From Oscillospiraceae bacterium (lineage in GTDB: Bacteria; Bacillota; Clostridia; Oscillospirales; Acutalibacteraceae), in NCBI GenBank assembly GCA_015066595.1, contig SVNZ01000002.1, positions 186,001 through 250,000 of the forward strand: 64,000 nucleotides of DNA, in the 5' to 3' direction. Positions 24,031 through 33,823 of this stretch are shown here, piece by piece. The notes under the pieces were generated by a model. It was given only the letters and a program-made list of their open reading frames with translations, had not been told where the DNA came from and made no database searches. The position numbers were made by a program, and so were the translations under genes. Positions within the stretch are counted from its first letter, which is position 1. The number at the start of each line of letters is the position of its first letter.

Positions 24031-25587
24031 TTAGTCTTCGTAGCTCATAACCTCTTCTGCTACTTCAGGATAAGCCGAGAGCATCGGTCTGACGTCTTTG
24101 CCTTTGATTTTACGATCGATGTAATTCTTTGTGATTTTTACAACCAAGCCTGAAAGTGTGATAACACCGATAAGGTTAGGAATCATCATTAGACCGTTGA
24201 AAGTATCGGAGATATCCCAAGCGATAGATGATGTCATCATAGCGCCTGACATAATCATCAGTACGAAGATAATCTTGTACACAACAGTAGCCTTTGTACC
24301 AAAGAGGAACTCAAATGCTTTTGTGCCATAGTGTGACCAACCAAGTACTGTTGTAAATGCAAACAAGAAGATAGCCACAGCAATGAACATTGAGCCTACA
24401 TTAACAGAGCCGAATGTGAACACGGTGTCAAACGCAGATGCTACGAGTGTAGCTTCACTACCTGCACCTTGTGCAACTGTACCTGTAGCAAGGTCATAAA
24501 CGCCTGATGTAAGAATAACAAGAGCTGTCATAGTACATACAACGATAGTATCAACAAACACCTCGAAGATACCCCACATACCCTGCTGAACAGGCTCTTT
24601 AACCTTTGAGTTAGAGTGAACCATAACAGAAGAACCAAGACCGGCTTCGTTAGAGAACACGCCACGCTTGAAGCCCTGTGTGATAACAACACTGACAAGA
24701 TAGCCAAATGTACCACCTGCTGCTGCAACAGGCTTGAACGCTGTCTTGAAGATAGAAACAAAAGCAGCACCTACTGAGTCAATGTTCACGCCGATAATAA
24801 CAATTGAGCCAAGTACAAACAAAACTACCATAAAAGGTACGATTTTCTCGGCAACAGCGCCGATACGCTTAACACCACCTAATACGATAAGAGCTACAAG
24901 CACAAGGATAACTACGCCGATGATTACAGAATACAGCGATACAGCAGCATCACCCTCACCGTAGAGCACGATATTTGACAGGGCATCAATCTTGAACGCT
25001 GACTGAACATTAGCAACGATTTTGTTGACCTGACCCATGTTACCTATACCAAATGATGCAAGCAACGCAAAGCACGCAAAAAGCACAGCAAGTGTGTTTC
25101 CTATCCATTTGCATCCCTTTTTCTTGCCAAGACCATCTCGAAGATAGTACATAGCACCACCACTCCACTCGCCCTGTGGGTTCTTACGTCTGTAGAAGAT
25201 ACCAAGAACGTTTTCAGAGAAGTTTGTCATCATACCAAAGAAAGCAGCGATCCACATCCAGAACACCGCACCTGCACCACCTGTAGCAATAGCAGATGCA
25301 ACACCTGCGATATTACCAACACCGACTGTAGCAGCTAGTGCTGTACACATGGACTGGAACTGCGAAATAGATTTGTCTTTCTTTTCTGTGTGACCGGAAA
25401 TGCTTTTCTTAAACACACTACCGATAGTCTGTTTAAACCAATGACCAATGTGTGTTACCTGAAAAAACTTTGTAAGCACTGTCATCAAAATACCTGTACC
25501 AACAAGCAGCACAAGACCGAATGTACCCCAAACAAAACCGTTTACGACATTGTTTGCGGCGGTGAGATTCTCAAAAAATTTCTCCAT
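24031..25587 (-). CDS. Sodium:alanine/glycine symporter (AGCS family)
   Basis: The start is the ATG after GGGGTAT; an upstream in-frame start lies in the riboswitch expression platform. The 518-residue protein has about ten to eleven membrane helices and AGCS signatures (VGNIAGVASAIATGGAGAVFWMW is the conserved stretch near 88-110; GGAMYYLRDG near 143; FSNEAGLGSS near 302). It imports alanine or glycine with sodium. The glycine riboswitch in its leader favours glycine as a physiological substrate. Confidence 0.92.
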   Translation of the reverse strand: MEKFFENLTAANNVVNGFVWGTFGLVLLVGTGILMTVLTKFFQVTHIGHWFKQTIGSVFKKSISGHTEKKDKSISQFQSMCTALAATVGVGNIAGVASAIATGGAGAVFWMWIAAFFGMMTNFSENVLGIFYRRKNPQGEWSGGAMYYLRDGLGKKKGCKWIGNTLAVLFACFALLASFGIGNMGQVNKIVANVQSAFKIDALSNIVLYGEGDAAVSLYSVIIGVVILVLVALIVLGGVKRIGAVAEKIVPFMVVLFVLGSIVIIGVNIDSVGAAFVSIFKTAFKPVAAAGGTFGYLVSVVITQGFKRGVFSNEAGLGSSVMVHSNSKVKEPVQQGMWGIFEVFVDTIVVCTMTALVILTSGVYDLATGTVAQGAGSEATLVASAFDTVFTFGSVNVGSMFIAVAIFLFAFTTVLGWSHYGTKAFEFLFGTKATVVYKIIFVLMIMSGAMMTSSIAWDISDTFNGLMMIPNLIGVITLSGLVVKITKNYIDRKIKGKDVRPMLSAYPEVAEEVMSYED

Positions 25588-25629
25588 AATTATACCCCTT
25601 TCAATACTAAAATCCGACAACTTTGCAAC

Positions 25630-25657
25630 AAAAAAGAGTATCGCTCACGCAATACTC
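25630..25657 (-). terminator. Expression-platform terminator of the glycine riboswitch
   Basis: On the minus strand GAGTAT/ATACTC with an inner GC pair is followed by TTTTTT. It lies between the aptamers and the symporter ATG. Confidence 0.75.
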
Positions 25658-25693
25658 CCACAAAGTCAAACACTACTCCTGTTAAGAAAAGTA

Positions 25694-25850
25694 GAAATCC
25701 GTCCTTTTGCCTGAGAGATTAAGCCACAGCCTTTGCACCTTCGGCATTCTGATAATCAGAACTTCTCCGGAATTTCCGTCCACCAACAGTCCTCGACAGA
25801 TGTCACCTGAGAGTATTACTCCTTCGGAAAGAGCCGACGCTCTAATTTCC
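25694..25850 (-). ncRNA. Tandem glycine riboswitch
   Basis: Read on the minus strand, two aptamers follow one another. The first has CCGAAGGAGTAA and CTCTCAGGTGACA with GGACTG. The second has GCCGAAGGTGCAA and CTCTCAGGCAAAAGGACGG. These are the conserved gcvT-motif words, twice. The promoter would lie above 25850. Whether glycine switches expression on or off cannot be read from sequence; transporter-linked glycine switches are often off-switches. The 515-bp gap to the next gene holds only this leader and the opposite promoter. Confidence 0.93.
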
Positions 25851-26043
25851 TGTTGGCTTCATACGGACATATAAAGTTATCAAATTTACTAGCATATCAT
25901 ATAATGAAACTCTATAAAAATCAAGGCTATTTCGGCATAATAGTCTTTTTGACTAAAAGAGTGTTGCACTCTTGTATTATGTATGTGCTATTTTATGACT
26001 TTAGCACACAAAAGCAGGAGCTAAAGCGTGAATTTGCACCGAT

Positions 26044-26072
26044 TTGAAAATTTTTCCAATATATGGTATAAT
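26044..26072 (+). promoter_or_regulatory. Promoter of the 248-residue membrane protein gene
   Basis: TTGAAA (26044-26049) and TATAAT (26067-26072) are 17 bp apart, 30 bp upstream of the start codon. Confidence 0.75.
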
Positions 26073-26102
26073 GATTTTCAACAGAGGGGACGGTGCTTTT
26101 GT

Positions 26103-26849
26103 ATGAGCTTTAACAATCTGTTTGAAATTTTTAAAGAGAGATGCGTTACAGTCAAAGGTTTTGTGCGTACAAAAAAGGGCAGAAACCTGTTTTTAGTTGC
26201 GTGTGCGGTGTTTGTGCTACTGTTTTTAGCTCCGCTGTTTCAGGGCTCGGTGGGCGCAGCTCTCATTTCGTGTGTTGCAGCTCCGCTGACGGTTATGATA
26301 TGGCGTAGATACGACAGGCGTCACGCTATAGTGCCAGCTGTGTTTTTCTCTATAGCGATGATACTTTGTATGTTCATCTATCACACACTGAGTACTGCTG
26401 CGTGTCTTTTGGTGGCTATTGTGTGCACTCTTGCGGTTGCTATCCACCCTGTATTTGATTTTGTTTTCAGTATTGAGGATAATATGTATGCATATTTATC
26501 AGCAGGTGGAGTGTGTGCGTGTATCGTAGTACTCGCTTCTCTTTTTATACTTTTAGTATCTATTGCGTGGTGGATATTCTGCCTGCTACTGTTTTTAGCG
26601 GTTGTTGCGATATTTTTCACCGTAGTGCTTTCCACTGCGGCATACACTGCTACCGACGCTAAACGTCAGGCAAGAAAAAAGCAAAGACGAGAAGAAAACT
26701 TAGATGATGACAGCTACGACTTCGACACCTTTGCACAAGACATCGGTCTGAAAAACGAAACAGACCCGTATGCTCAACAACGTACCGGCTATTCAAAAAG
26801 AAGACGTCGTTCAGAAAAAGATGAGCCACTGTTTTACGACGCAGACTAG
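26103..26849 (+). CDS. Membrane protein of unknown function
   Basis: The ATG is chosen because the promoter lies just upstream; the longer frame would start before it. The 248-residue product has about five hydrophobic segments (residues 35-185, one run FILLVSIAWWIFCLLLFLAVV) followed by a basic, then acidic, cytoplasmic tail (RQARKKQRREENLDDDSYDF and KRRRRSEKDE). No family is recognised. It is a single gene ending in a strong terminator. Confidence 0.7.
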   Translation: MSFNNLFEIFKERCVTVKGFVRTKKGRNLFLVACAVFVLLFLAPLFQGSVGAALISCVAAPLTVMIWRRYDRRHAIVPAVFFSIAMILCMFIYHTLSTAACLLVAIVCTLAVAIHPVFDFVFSIEDNMYAYLSAGGVCACIVVLASLFILLVSIAWWIFCLLLFLAVVAIFFTVVLSTAAYTATDAKRQARKKQRREENLDDDSYDFDTFAQDIGLKNETDPYAQQRTGYSKRRRRSEKDEPLFYDAD

Positions 26850-26862
26850 AAGAAGAAATAAC

Positions 26863-26892
26863 AAAAGGGCGGTTTTTTACCGCCCTTTTTTG
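26863..26892. terminator. Bidirectional terminator
   Basis: AAAAGGGCGGT/ACCGCCCTTTT separates two convergent genes. It has T-runs on both strands. Confidence 0.85.
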
Positions 26893-26898
26893 TACATA

Positions 26899-27999
26899 TC
26901 AGTATAAAAGCTTTTTGCACATATCGAGATATCTTAAAACCTGATCTTTGTTTAAATAGTAGTAGCGTCTTCCGCCTGTGTACTCATAGTCAACTAGATC
27001 CGCATCCTGAAAACGCTTGTTGAATATTCTCAGCCTTGCCGGAGCAATATTAAGCTCACGTGATAACTCCTGCAGATAATGCGGACGCTTTGCGTAGCTC
27101 ATAAGTATCTGCATACATTCCTTGTCGCCAATAATCGACAAGAAATTCTCGATAGAATGCTGTTCGATTTTTACAGCGAGATATTCATCGCACAAGAATC
27201 CGTTTAATAAGAACACCCCGCCGGTATCATACTCTTTACAGAAGTAGCTGACAGGGAACATATAGCTGATATACAGCTCTACACGCTCGTTTCTGTTAAT
27301 AGCATCAGTAATTTCGTCGATTTTCAATATCTGGCAAAAATAATCGTAGTCGATTTCGATGAGATTTGCATAGCGTTTTTGTTGTCTTTTTGCAAGCTCC
27401 ACTGAATCGCTCTCAAATCTTTTGAACACCTCATACATACTGCTGATGATGTGTCTTATACGCATTTTTGTTTCAAATGGATAAGCATAGAGATTGAGCA
27501 CTTGAGTTTTGACATTTTCATCTACCTCAATAAGCTCTGCGATGTACTTTCTCATATTATCAAGATCGCTTTTCGGCCAGTCCTCACAGTTTGATTGTGC
27601 GTGCTCATTGATAAAGCAACCGCCGATAAAATCAAACAGACCTTCTATGTCGTAGCTATCGTACTTTTTGAGCAGTGCATCAAAATTGTTGATGTTCTGA
27701 AAATCAAACAAAAAAGCTTTTAAGACACTCTGCAGAATATTAGAGAAAGAAAACGCTTTTATCTCTTCTTTTACAAAAGGACTCAGCTCGCTGTCAAACG
27801 CAGTCATAACCTCGCTGTATAGCGCCTGCTTTGATGCAAGTGCGTTGATTTTCGGATCGTTTTTGTTGAGTCCGTAGCAGCTATCCAAAAAGTTTACATA
27901 AGCTCCACAAAACTCAAACATCGGCTTATTCACAAACTTGAGTTTCTTTTTGAGCTCTATGTAATCTACTCTGTTTTTTGTGTTAGGCACGGTATTCAC
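26899..27999 (-). CDS. Winged-helix protein of unknown function
   Basis: The 366-residue protein is soluble and helical. Its last 70 residues form an ArsR-like winged helix (RPHYLQELSRELNIAPARLR, then a beta wing YEYTGGRRYYYLN). The N-terminal 290 residues have no recognised family and could be a sensor. The divergent upstream gene at 28148 is a plausible target, since the two share a 148-bp intergenic region with back-to-back promoters. Confidence 0.65.
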   Translation of the reverse strand: MNTVPNTKNRVDYIELKKKLKFVNKPMFEFCGAYVNFLDSCYGLNKNDPKINALASKQALYSEVMTAFDSELSPFVKEEIKAFSFSNILQSVLKAFLFDFQNINNFDALLKKYDSYDIEGLFDFIGGCFINEHAQSNCEDWPKSDLDNMRKYIAELIEVDENVKTQVLNLYAYPFETKMRIRHIISSMYEVFKRFESDSVELAKRQQKRYANLIEIDYDYFCQILKIDEITDAINRNERVELYISYMFPVSYFCKEYDTGGVFLLNGFLCDEYLAVKIEQHSIENFLSIIGDKECMQILMSYAKRPHYLQELSRELNIAPARLRIFNKRFQDADLVDYEYTGGRRYYYLNKDQVLRYLDMCKKLLY

Positions 28000-28080
28000 C
28001 CCACTATCTAAGTGAATAATAACAAGAGGTTAAGTTGTTGTCAACTAACACGCAGATTTTCACAAGTAATCTACATCAAT

Positions 28081-28109
28081 TAGACATTTTTTGTTTTATG
28101 TGTTATAAT
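28081..28109 (+). promoter_or_regulatory. Promoter of the acidic membrane protein gene
   Basis: TAGACA (28081-28086) and TATAAT (28104-28109) are 17 bp apart, 38 bp before a GGAGGT-led ATG. Confidence 0.65.
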
Positions 28110-28147
28110 AAAAAAGTCGATATTATACTTGATTTTGGAGGTATATT

Positions 28148-28837
28148 ATGTCTGATAATAACTACAAGAATTATGACCTTGATAATTTTTCAGAGCCTAA
28201 AATACAGGGCAAGCATTTCAAGGAAGAGCCTTCTTACTTTGACTCATACGATGACAACTTCGACGACCCTGTTGACAAGTCAGCTTCATCAAAAGAGAGT
28301 ATCGCTGACAACACACCGTCTACTTCTGACTATGGTGATGATTTTTACACAGATAGCTCAAACTTTGAAGCAGAGGAAGAAACAAAAGTTTTCGACCCTT
28401 TAGAAGACGACTTTGACTACTCGTACAGCTCAAAGCAAAGCTCTCCTTCAAACGAAATGAAAAAGAAAAACATAGCTATCATTGTGCTGTCAGTAACGTT
28501 GGCACTGGTTATCTTTGTTTTTTCTTTGGTTTTCTTTTTAGGTTCTGACAAAAAAGATAAGAAAAAAGAAACCACCGCAACAACCGCTTCACAAACAGTA
28601 GAAAAAACCGAAGCTACTGATGCGCCTGCTGATATCCCTGCTGATATCCCAGACGATAATATTGACGATTTCTATGATGATACTCCTGAATATGAACCTG
28701 AGGATGAACCAGTGGATGACCCTGTTGATACACAGACACAAGAACCTGCTCAAGAATTGACTGAGGCCTTGTCTGACACCCCTACAGACCCCCCTGTAGA
28801 AGAAAACGCTGAAACCACAAACTTTGTGATAGAATAA
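28148..28837 (+). CDS. Acidic single-pass membrane protein
   Basis: The 229-residue protein has an acidic, serine-rich N-terminal half (about 1-100), one membrane helix (IAIIVLSVTLALVIFVFSLVFFL is its span, residues 108-130) preceded by KKKN, and an extracellular Thr/Pro/Asp/Glu-rich tail (130-229). The composition suggests a disordered linker on both sides. No enzymatic domain is seen. It may be a wall-spanning partner of the exported proteins encoded next. Confidence 0.7.
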   Translation: MSDNNYKNYDLDNFSEPKIQGKHFKEEPSYFDSYDDNFDDPVDKSASSKESIADNTPSTSDYGDDFYTDSSNFEAEEETKVFDPLEDDFDYSYSSKQSSPSNEMKKKNIAIIVLSVTLALVIFVFSLVFFLGSDKKDKKKETTATTASQTVEKTEATDAPADIPADIPDDNIDDFYDDTPEYEPEDEPVDDPVDTQTQEPAQELTEALSDTPTDPPVEENAETTNFVIE

Positions 28838-28841
28838 AAAT

Positions 28842-28871
28842 AAGTCCGCTGTATGTCGCAGCGGACTTTTC
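28842..28871 (+). terminator. Terminator
   Basis: AAGTCCGCTG/CAGCGGACTT stem followed by TTCTGTTTTTT. Confidence 0.85.
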
Positions 28872-28961
28872 TGTTTTTTCTGTGATAATTTCTTTTTTGT
28901 GTGGAAAATTTCAAAGAGATATAATATAATCTATATATATTAAATTTTGCAGGTATGATAT

Positions 28962-30608
28962 ATGGAAAACGAAAAACCTAAAAAAGTTGTAAAACGGATA
29001 TTCTCCTCAATTATTGTGATTTTGATTATAGGCTTGGTTTTTGTTGGTATGTATGCTTACTCGCTTATTAACAATCCTGATATAATCACTATCGGTGTAG
29101 AAGAAAGCTACACCTTAAAGCCCAGAGAAGCTGACTTTTCTGTACGCTCATATAATGCCGATATTGTTACCCCGACTTTCGGTAGCACCGTAACCGGAGA
29201 GACTTTGGGAGACGCAGTCGTGTGTGTAAAATACACGTACTTTGACCGTGATTTTTATCGTTTCAGAGTTGTTGATGCTCCAAAAAGCGTTGTGCTCAAT
29301 ATGGAAGATGTTCATATGGGTTTGGGCGAAACAAAAACACTCAAAGCAACGTGTGCTCAAAACAACCATGATTTTGCTGTGAGCTTCAAGAGTGATAATG
29401 AAAATGTAGCTACCGTAAATAAGCACGGTGAAATCACCACAAAAAACGTGGGCAAATGCAACATCACAGCATCTTCATACAACGGTATCACTGACAAGTG
29501 CAAAGTCACAGTATCAGAAGCTGTGACAAAGTTTTCTTTGAGTGAAAGCTCAATCACCTTGGGCGAAAAGGAAAAAGCGGCACTGACACCACAGTTTGAA
29601 AAAGGAGAGCACTCAAGCGCTGTAAAATACCTGTCAAGCAATGAGGAAATCGCACAAGTGAGTGACGGAGTCATCACCGCAAAAAGTGTGGGCAAATGTA
29701 CTATCACAGCTTCAACCTACAACGATGTGACAGCAACGTGTGATGTTGTTGTAAAAAAGCTACCTGACAAAATCGACCTTCTCATACTCGACAAATACGA
29801 CATCGACACCGATATCAACATCATAACCGATATGGAAAAAGACTGTTATGCAAAAGACATAGAAGTCAGCATATCTGATGAGGATATCTTAGAAATCGAC
29901 GAAAATAATCCGATGGTCATTCACCCTAAAAAAAAGGGCACAGCCACAATAACCCTAAAACTCAAAAACAAAGTCACTGCTCAAAAGCAAATCACCGTAG
30001 ACGAATACAAAAAGAACTCCTTTGATTTCAAAATACTCAACCAGTTCCCGACTCTGCCGACAGGGTGCGAGGTGGTATCGCTCACAAGTGTTTTAAATCA
30101 CTACGGTATGGACGTTTCTATGACCACTATGGCTGAAAAATATATGCCGAAAAAAGAATACGACTACTACTCTGTCAGCCCACACGACTACTTTTTGGGC
30201 ACACCGTATTCTTTTAAAACCGGTATGGGATGTTTTTCCGGCTGTATAGTCAAAACAGCAGAAAACTATTTCAAGGACAAAAAAATCGATGACTACATCG
30301 CTTTGGACATCTCAGGTTGCTCCACTGATGAGTTGTACAACTATCTTCAAAACGATATCCCCGTCATCACGTGGGTCACATCAAGTTTTGTTACCCCTAC
30401 AGTTGACGGTAGCTGGGTGGTTGATGGTAAAACAATAAACTGGTGTAACCACGAGCACTGCCTTGTCACAACAGGCTATGACAAAGTCGCTCAGACCGTT
30501 ACTGTCGCTGATGACTCCGGTGGCTACAGCTACACAGTAGAGATGGCGCAATACGAAAAGGTGTTCAAAGGTATGGGCAGTATGGCTGTCGTAGTACTTA
30601 AAAAATAA
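28962..30608 (+). CDS. Membrane-anchored Ig-like (Big2) plus C39-like peptidase protein
   Basis: The 548-residue protein has an N-terminal membrane anchor (about 13-33), two bacterial Ig-like type 2 domains (about 110-180 and 188-265, each ending in VGKC.ITAS.YN), a third Ig-like stretch, and a C-terminal C39_2-type domain. That domain has Cys in LPTGCEVVSL (near 370), His in NHEHCLVTTGYD (near 508) and VADDSGG. It is a paralogue of the lipoprotein at 14810. It starts a three-gene run with a lipoprotein and a YjdF-type membrane protein. The substrate is unknown. Confidence 0.82.
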   Translation: MENEKPKKVVKRIFSSIIVILIIGLVFVGMYAYSLINNPDIITIGVEESYTLKPREADFSVRSYNADIVTPTFGSTVTGETLGDAVVCVKYTYFDRDFYRFRVVDAPKSVVLNMEDVHMGLGETKTLKATCAQNNHDFAVSFKSDNENVATVNKHGEITTKNVGKCNITASSYNGITDKCKVTVSEAVTKFSLSESSITLGEKEKAALTPQFEKGEHSSAVKYLSSNEEIAQVSDGVITAKSVGKCTITASTYNDVTATCDVVVKKLPDKIDLLILDKYDIDTDINIITDMEKDCYAKDIEVSISDEDILEIDENNPMVIHPKKKGTATITLKLKNKVTAQKQITVDEYKKNSFDFKILNQFPTLPTGCEVVSLTSVLNHYGMDVSMTTMAEKYMPKKEYDYYSVSPHDYFLGTPYSFKTGMGCFSGCIVKTAENYFKDKKIDDYIALDISGCSTDELYNYLQNDIPVITWVTSSFVTPTVDGSWVVDGKTINWCNHEHCLVTTGYDKVAQTVTVADDSGGYSYTVEMAQYEKVFKGMGSMAVVVLKK

Positions 30609-30619
30609 AGGAGAATATT

Positions 30620-31198
30620 ATGAAAAAACTACTTGCTTTAATTTTAACACTACTTATGTGTATGACATTACTCACAGCGTGCAAAGACGAAAGCTACACA
30701 TTGAATATCGATAATCTTTCTGACATCACTCCTGCTGACAGCGAGTGTTCAGAGCTCGAAATCAGACAGCTCATGGAGAAAAACCTCGACTGCTACTATA
30801 TGTTCTATGTAGCTCCTATCGCTGCAACAGATGAAGAATTAGAAAAAGGATACTACAAAGCAGAAACCACCTTTTTTGAAGATTACGAAGATTTCTACGA
30901 CTTTGTCACTGATACATATATCATAGAAAAGGCTCGAGAATTGCTCAAATATCCTGACAAAGACAAACCTTTGTACAAAGATATTGACGGTACCCTATGC
31001 GTAAACCCAAAAGCCGCAAATCCTACTCAGTACGAGGTTATGTGGGACGACAGCTATACTGTTGAATTCACAGACAACTCCACCACACAGTGTAGTTTTA
31101 TACTCACAACTACCGACTTTGAATCTAATGAATACGTAGCAAGAGGCAACGCTGTGTGTCAGGACGACGAGTGGGTGCTCGTAGATATCGTATTTTAA
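30620..31198 (+). CDS. Small lipoprotein of unknown function
   Basis: The 192-residue protein has a lipoprotein signal (TLLTAC, Cys near 21) and an acidic aromatic-rich globular part (TTFFEDYEDFYDFVTDTYII). It follows the Ig-C39 gene by 11 bp with an AAGGAG site. No family is recognised. Confidence 0.72.
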   Translation: MKKLLALILTLLMCMTLLTACKDESYTLNIDNLSDITPADSECSELEIRQLMEKNLDCYYMFYVAPIAATDEELEKGYYKAETTFFEDYEDFYDFVTDTYIIEKARELLKYPDKDKPLYKDIDGTLCVNPKAANPTQYEVMWDDSYTVEFTDNSTTQCSFILTTTDFESNEYVARGNAVCQDDEWVLVDIVF

Positions 31199-31221
31199 TT
31201 ATACAAGGGGAGTAAACACCT

Positions 31222-32028
31222 ATGAAAGGTAAAGTAAAAGCACACATCAAATCAAAAAGTGTCGTAAACCTTGTTTTGAGCATCATAGTAGCGCTTGTTT
31301 TAGTGGCACGTTTTTTGCGTGGCGACTACTACTCGGTGTTCTTGTGCTTACTGACATTATTGCTTTTTAACATTCCGCTTTTTGTTGACAAAAGACTTCA
31401 CATCTCTCTGCCCAAAGAGCTCGAAGCTATCATACTGCTATTCATATTCTCAGCAGAAATATTGGGCGAAATCGGCTCATTTTACACCCACATTCCATGG
31501 TGGGATACTATGCTACATACCATAAACGGTTTTTTGATGGCAGCTATCGGTTTTGCTCTGATTGACATACTCAACAACTCACCGAAATTCCACTTCAATA
31601 TGTCACCTCTCTTTGTAGCCTTTGTTGCGTTCTGTTTTTCAATGACAGTGGGTGTTGTGTGGGAGTTCTTTGAGTTTTCGATGGATTATTTCACTCTCAC
31701 CGATATGCAAAAAGACAGAATGATAGCAGACATCTCATCAGTGCTTTTGAACCCGACAGGCTTAAACGACGAGATAGTCATCAAAGGTATCGAAAGCACC
31801 ACGCTGACCTTATCTGACGGATCAACATATCTTATACAGGGTGGATATCTTGACATCGGCATCATCGATACGATGAAAGACCTTCTCGTAAATTTAGTCG
31901 GCGCAGTAGTCTTCTCTGTCATCGGCTACTTCTACATCATTGGCAGAAACAAAGGCGTTTTCGCAAAGAAGTTCATCCCTCAGCTTAAAGAAAAAGAAAC
32001 TGAAAAAGCCGAAGAAGAGAAAGAATAA
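31222..32028 (+). CDS. YjdF/DUF2238-type membrane protein
   Basis: The 268-residue protein has about six membrane helices. The family signature is present: IPWWDTMLHTINGFLMAAIG near 95 and VGVVWEFFEFSMD near 143, with a basic/acidic cytoplasmic C-terminus. The family's function is not established. It is the last gene before a terminator. Confidence 0.78.
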   Translation: MKGKVKAHIKSKSVVNLVLSIIVALVLVARFLRGDYYSVFLCLLTLLLFNIPLFVDKRLHISLPKELEAIILLFIFSAEILGEIGSFYTHIPWWDTMLHTINGFLMAAIGFALIDILNNSPKFHFNMSPLFVAFVAFCFSMTVGVVWEFFEFSMDYFTLTDMQKDRMIADISSVLLNPTGLNDEIVIKGIESTTLTLSDGSTYLIQGGYLDIGIIDTMKDLLVNLVGAVVFSVIGYFYIIGRNKGVFAKKFIPQLKEKETEKAEEEKE

Positions 32029-32039
32029 GCAACAAAAAA

Positions 32040-32063
32040 GCAGTCCGTTTTGGACTGCCTTTT
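32040..32063 (+). terminator. Terminator
   Basis: GCAGTCC/GGACTGC stem with a short loop and CTTTTC after it, 12 bp past the YjdF-type gene. Confidence 0.8.
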
Positions 32064-32149
32064 CTCTATTCAACCGCTGGATTTAAATATAGTCAACCGA
32101 TATCTAGCTGAGATTCTTATCTTCACGCAATAAACAGGTTGTGCAACTC

Positions 32150-33619
32150 TTATTCCTGCGGGTTGACTGTGAGTACATAGAACTCATATGGATTGTATGT
32201 CTTGTTCTTGAAATCTATACTCTCTACAGCGTAGTCCTCAGTATTAAGTGTCGTACCATCATAATGCATAACACAAGTTGCGTTATCAAAGCTGAGCTCG
32301 ACGCTTGCGTCCGTGATCTCTTCGAAGTAAAGGTTAGCGACATAGATAACAGTGTTATCTCCGCTTGTTCTTGAAAAAGCAAAGACGTGCGTATTGCTGA
32401 CATCTAAAAACTCAATATCTGTGTTTGTAGAAGCGAGTGCTTTGTTTTCACTTTTGAGTGCTGACAGCTCTGCGATGAAAGGTTCGTACTTTTTCTGTTC
32501 TTCCCATACCACCGCATCTTTTTCAAAGAACTCGATTTCGTGATCATATCCTTGCTCATTGGATGTATAAATCAGTGGAAATCCAGGGGATAAGAACGAG
32601 AGTGCAAGCAGTGGTTCGTATGCAGTATCAAACAGCGTGACGATACTGCCATCGTACGAATTCTTATCGTGATTATCGAGGTAGTTCATCGGGAAACTTC
32701 CCTGTATATAATTTGAGTTGAGCTCCATGCCTTGCTGTATGGTGGAAGTAGCGACACCACCTTTTATCATACGAGCCTGACCGTACAAAGCATCGTTGTA
32801 GCAGGTATCAAAAGCATACTTTGTCAGACTTTCTGTTGCTGACACCTCAGCGAGCATCATGATTTCGCTGTTGATAGACTTGAGCTTGTACACAGCCGCA
32901 TTCCAGAAAGACGCAGGAACGCCGATAGCGTGGTCGCATCGAAAACCGTCAACTCCAACTTCTTCCACCCAGTACTGCATACACTTAATCATCTGTGCAC
33001 GCATCTCGTAGTTGTCGAAATTCAGCTCTGCTGTATCCGTCCAATCGTAAGGAGATGTTATCTCTCCGCTATCAGAATGCATATACCAGTCGTCGTGCTC
33101 TTTGACCCAAGCATTGTCCCAGCCTGTGTGGTTAGCAACCCAGTCAAGAATAACCTTGAAACCCATATCGTGAGCCTTATCAACAAGGTGATGGAAATCT
33201 TCGATAGTACCAAACTCAGGATTTACAGCCATATAGTCATCAACTGCATAGTATGAGCCCAGTGTACCTTTGCGCTCAGTTTTGCTGATTGGGTGAATAG
33301 GCATAAACCACAGTGTGTTGATGCCCATACCTTTGAGTCGCTCCAGATGCTCTTCAAACGCTTTGAAAGTACCCTCTTGTGTATATTGGCGTACATTCAC
33401 TTCGTATAGCACGCAGGTATCAAGCCATGTGGCAGTAGTCTTCTCAAGTATAGGGTCACTTCCCTGTATGTCGGTCATAACACCGTCGATAACACTATCT
33501 TTGTCAACCTCATCAGACATAGTGTACTCATTTCGTTTCACTTCTTTGCTTACAAAAGCACAGGAAGCAAGCGATAAAACCATTATCAAAACGAGCAAAA
33601 ACGAGAGAATCTTTTTCAT
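32150..33619 (-). CDS. GH13 alpha-amylase family lipoprotein
   Basis: The 489-residue protein has a lipoprotein signal (LSLASC, Cys near 20) and a full GH13 barrel. Region I is DWVANHT (near 160), region II GFRCDHAIG with the nucleophile Asp (near 225), region III LAEVS with the acid Glu, and region IV LDNHDKN. A C-terminal beta domain completes it. It cleaves or rearranges alpha-glucans on the cell surface. Together with the amylase at 1-439 and the MalEFG-type importer it points to starch or maltodextrin use. It has no carbohydrate-binding or dockerin module. Confidence 0.92.
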   Translation of the reverse strand: MKKILSFLLVLIMVLSLASCAFVSKEVKRNEYTMSDEVDKDSVIDGVMTDIQGSDPILEKTTATWLDTCVLYEVNVRQYTQEGTFKAFEEHLERLKGMGINTLWFMPIHPISKTERKGTLGSYYAVDDYMAVNPEFGTIEDFHHLVDKAHDMGFKVILDWVANHTGWDNAWVKEHDDWYMHSDSGEITSPYDWTDTAELNFDNYEMRAQMIKCMQYWVEEVGVDGFRCDHAIGVPASFWNAAVYKLKSINSEIMMLAEVSATESLTKYAFDTCYNDALYGQARMIKGGVATSTIQQGMELNSNYIQGSFPMNYLDNHDKNSYDGSIVTLFDTAYEPLLALSFLSPGFPLIYTSNEQGYDHEIEFFEKDAVVWEEQKKYEPFIAELSALKSENKALASTNTDIEFLDVSNTHVFAFSRTSGDNTVIYVANLYFEEITDASVELSFDNATCVMHYDGTTLNTEDYAVESIDFKNKTYNPYEFYVLTVNPQE

Positions 33620-33823
33620 AATATTACTCCTAAATCTTTTTATATATTATATCATACCGCTTTTATAAACACAACATAATCTCGCCACACAATGCGCATC
33701 GAGAATCAACTCTCTCGAAACAAAAACGTAGGGTTGCGGATATTTTACTGGTGAAGCGGTTTGATATACAATAAAATACACAATAAAAACATTTTCAATA
33801 GCACAAACGATTAGTGACTAAAA

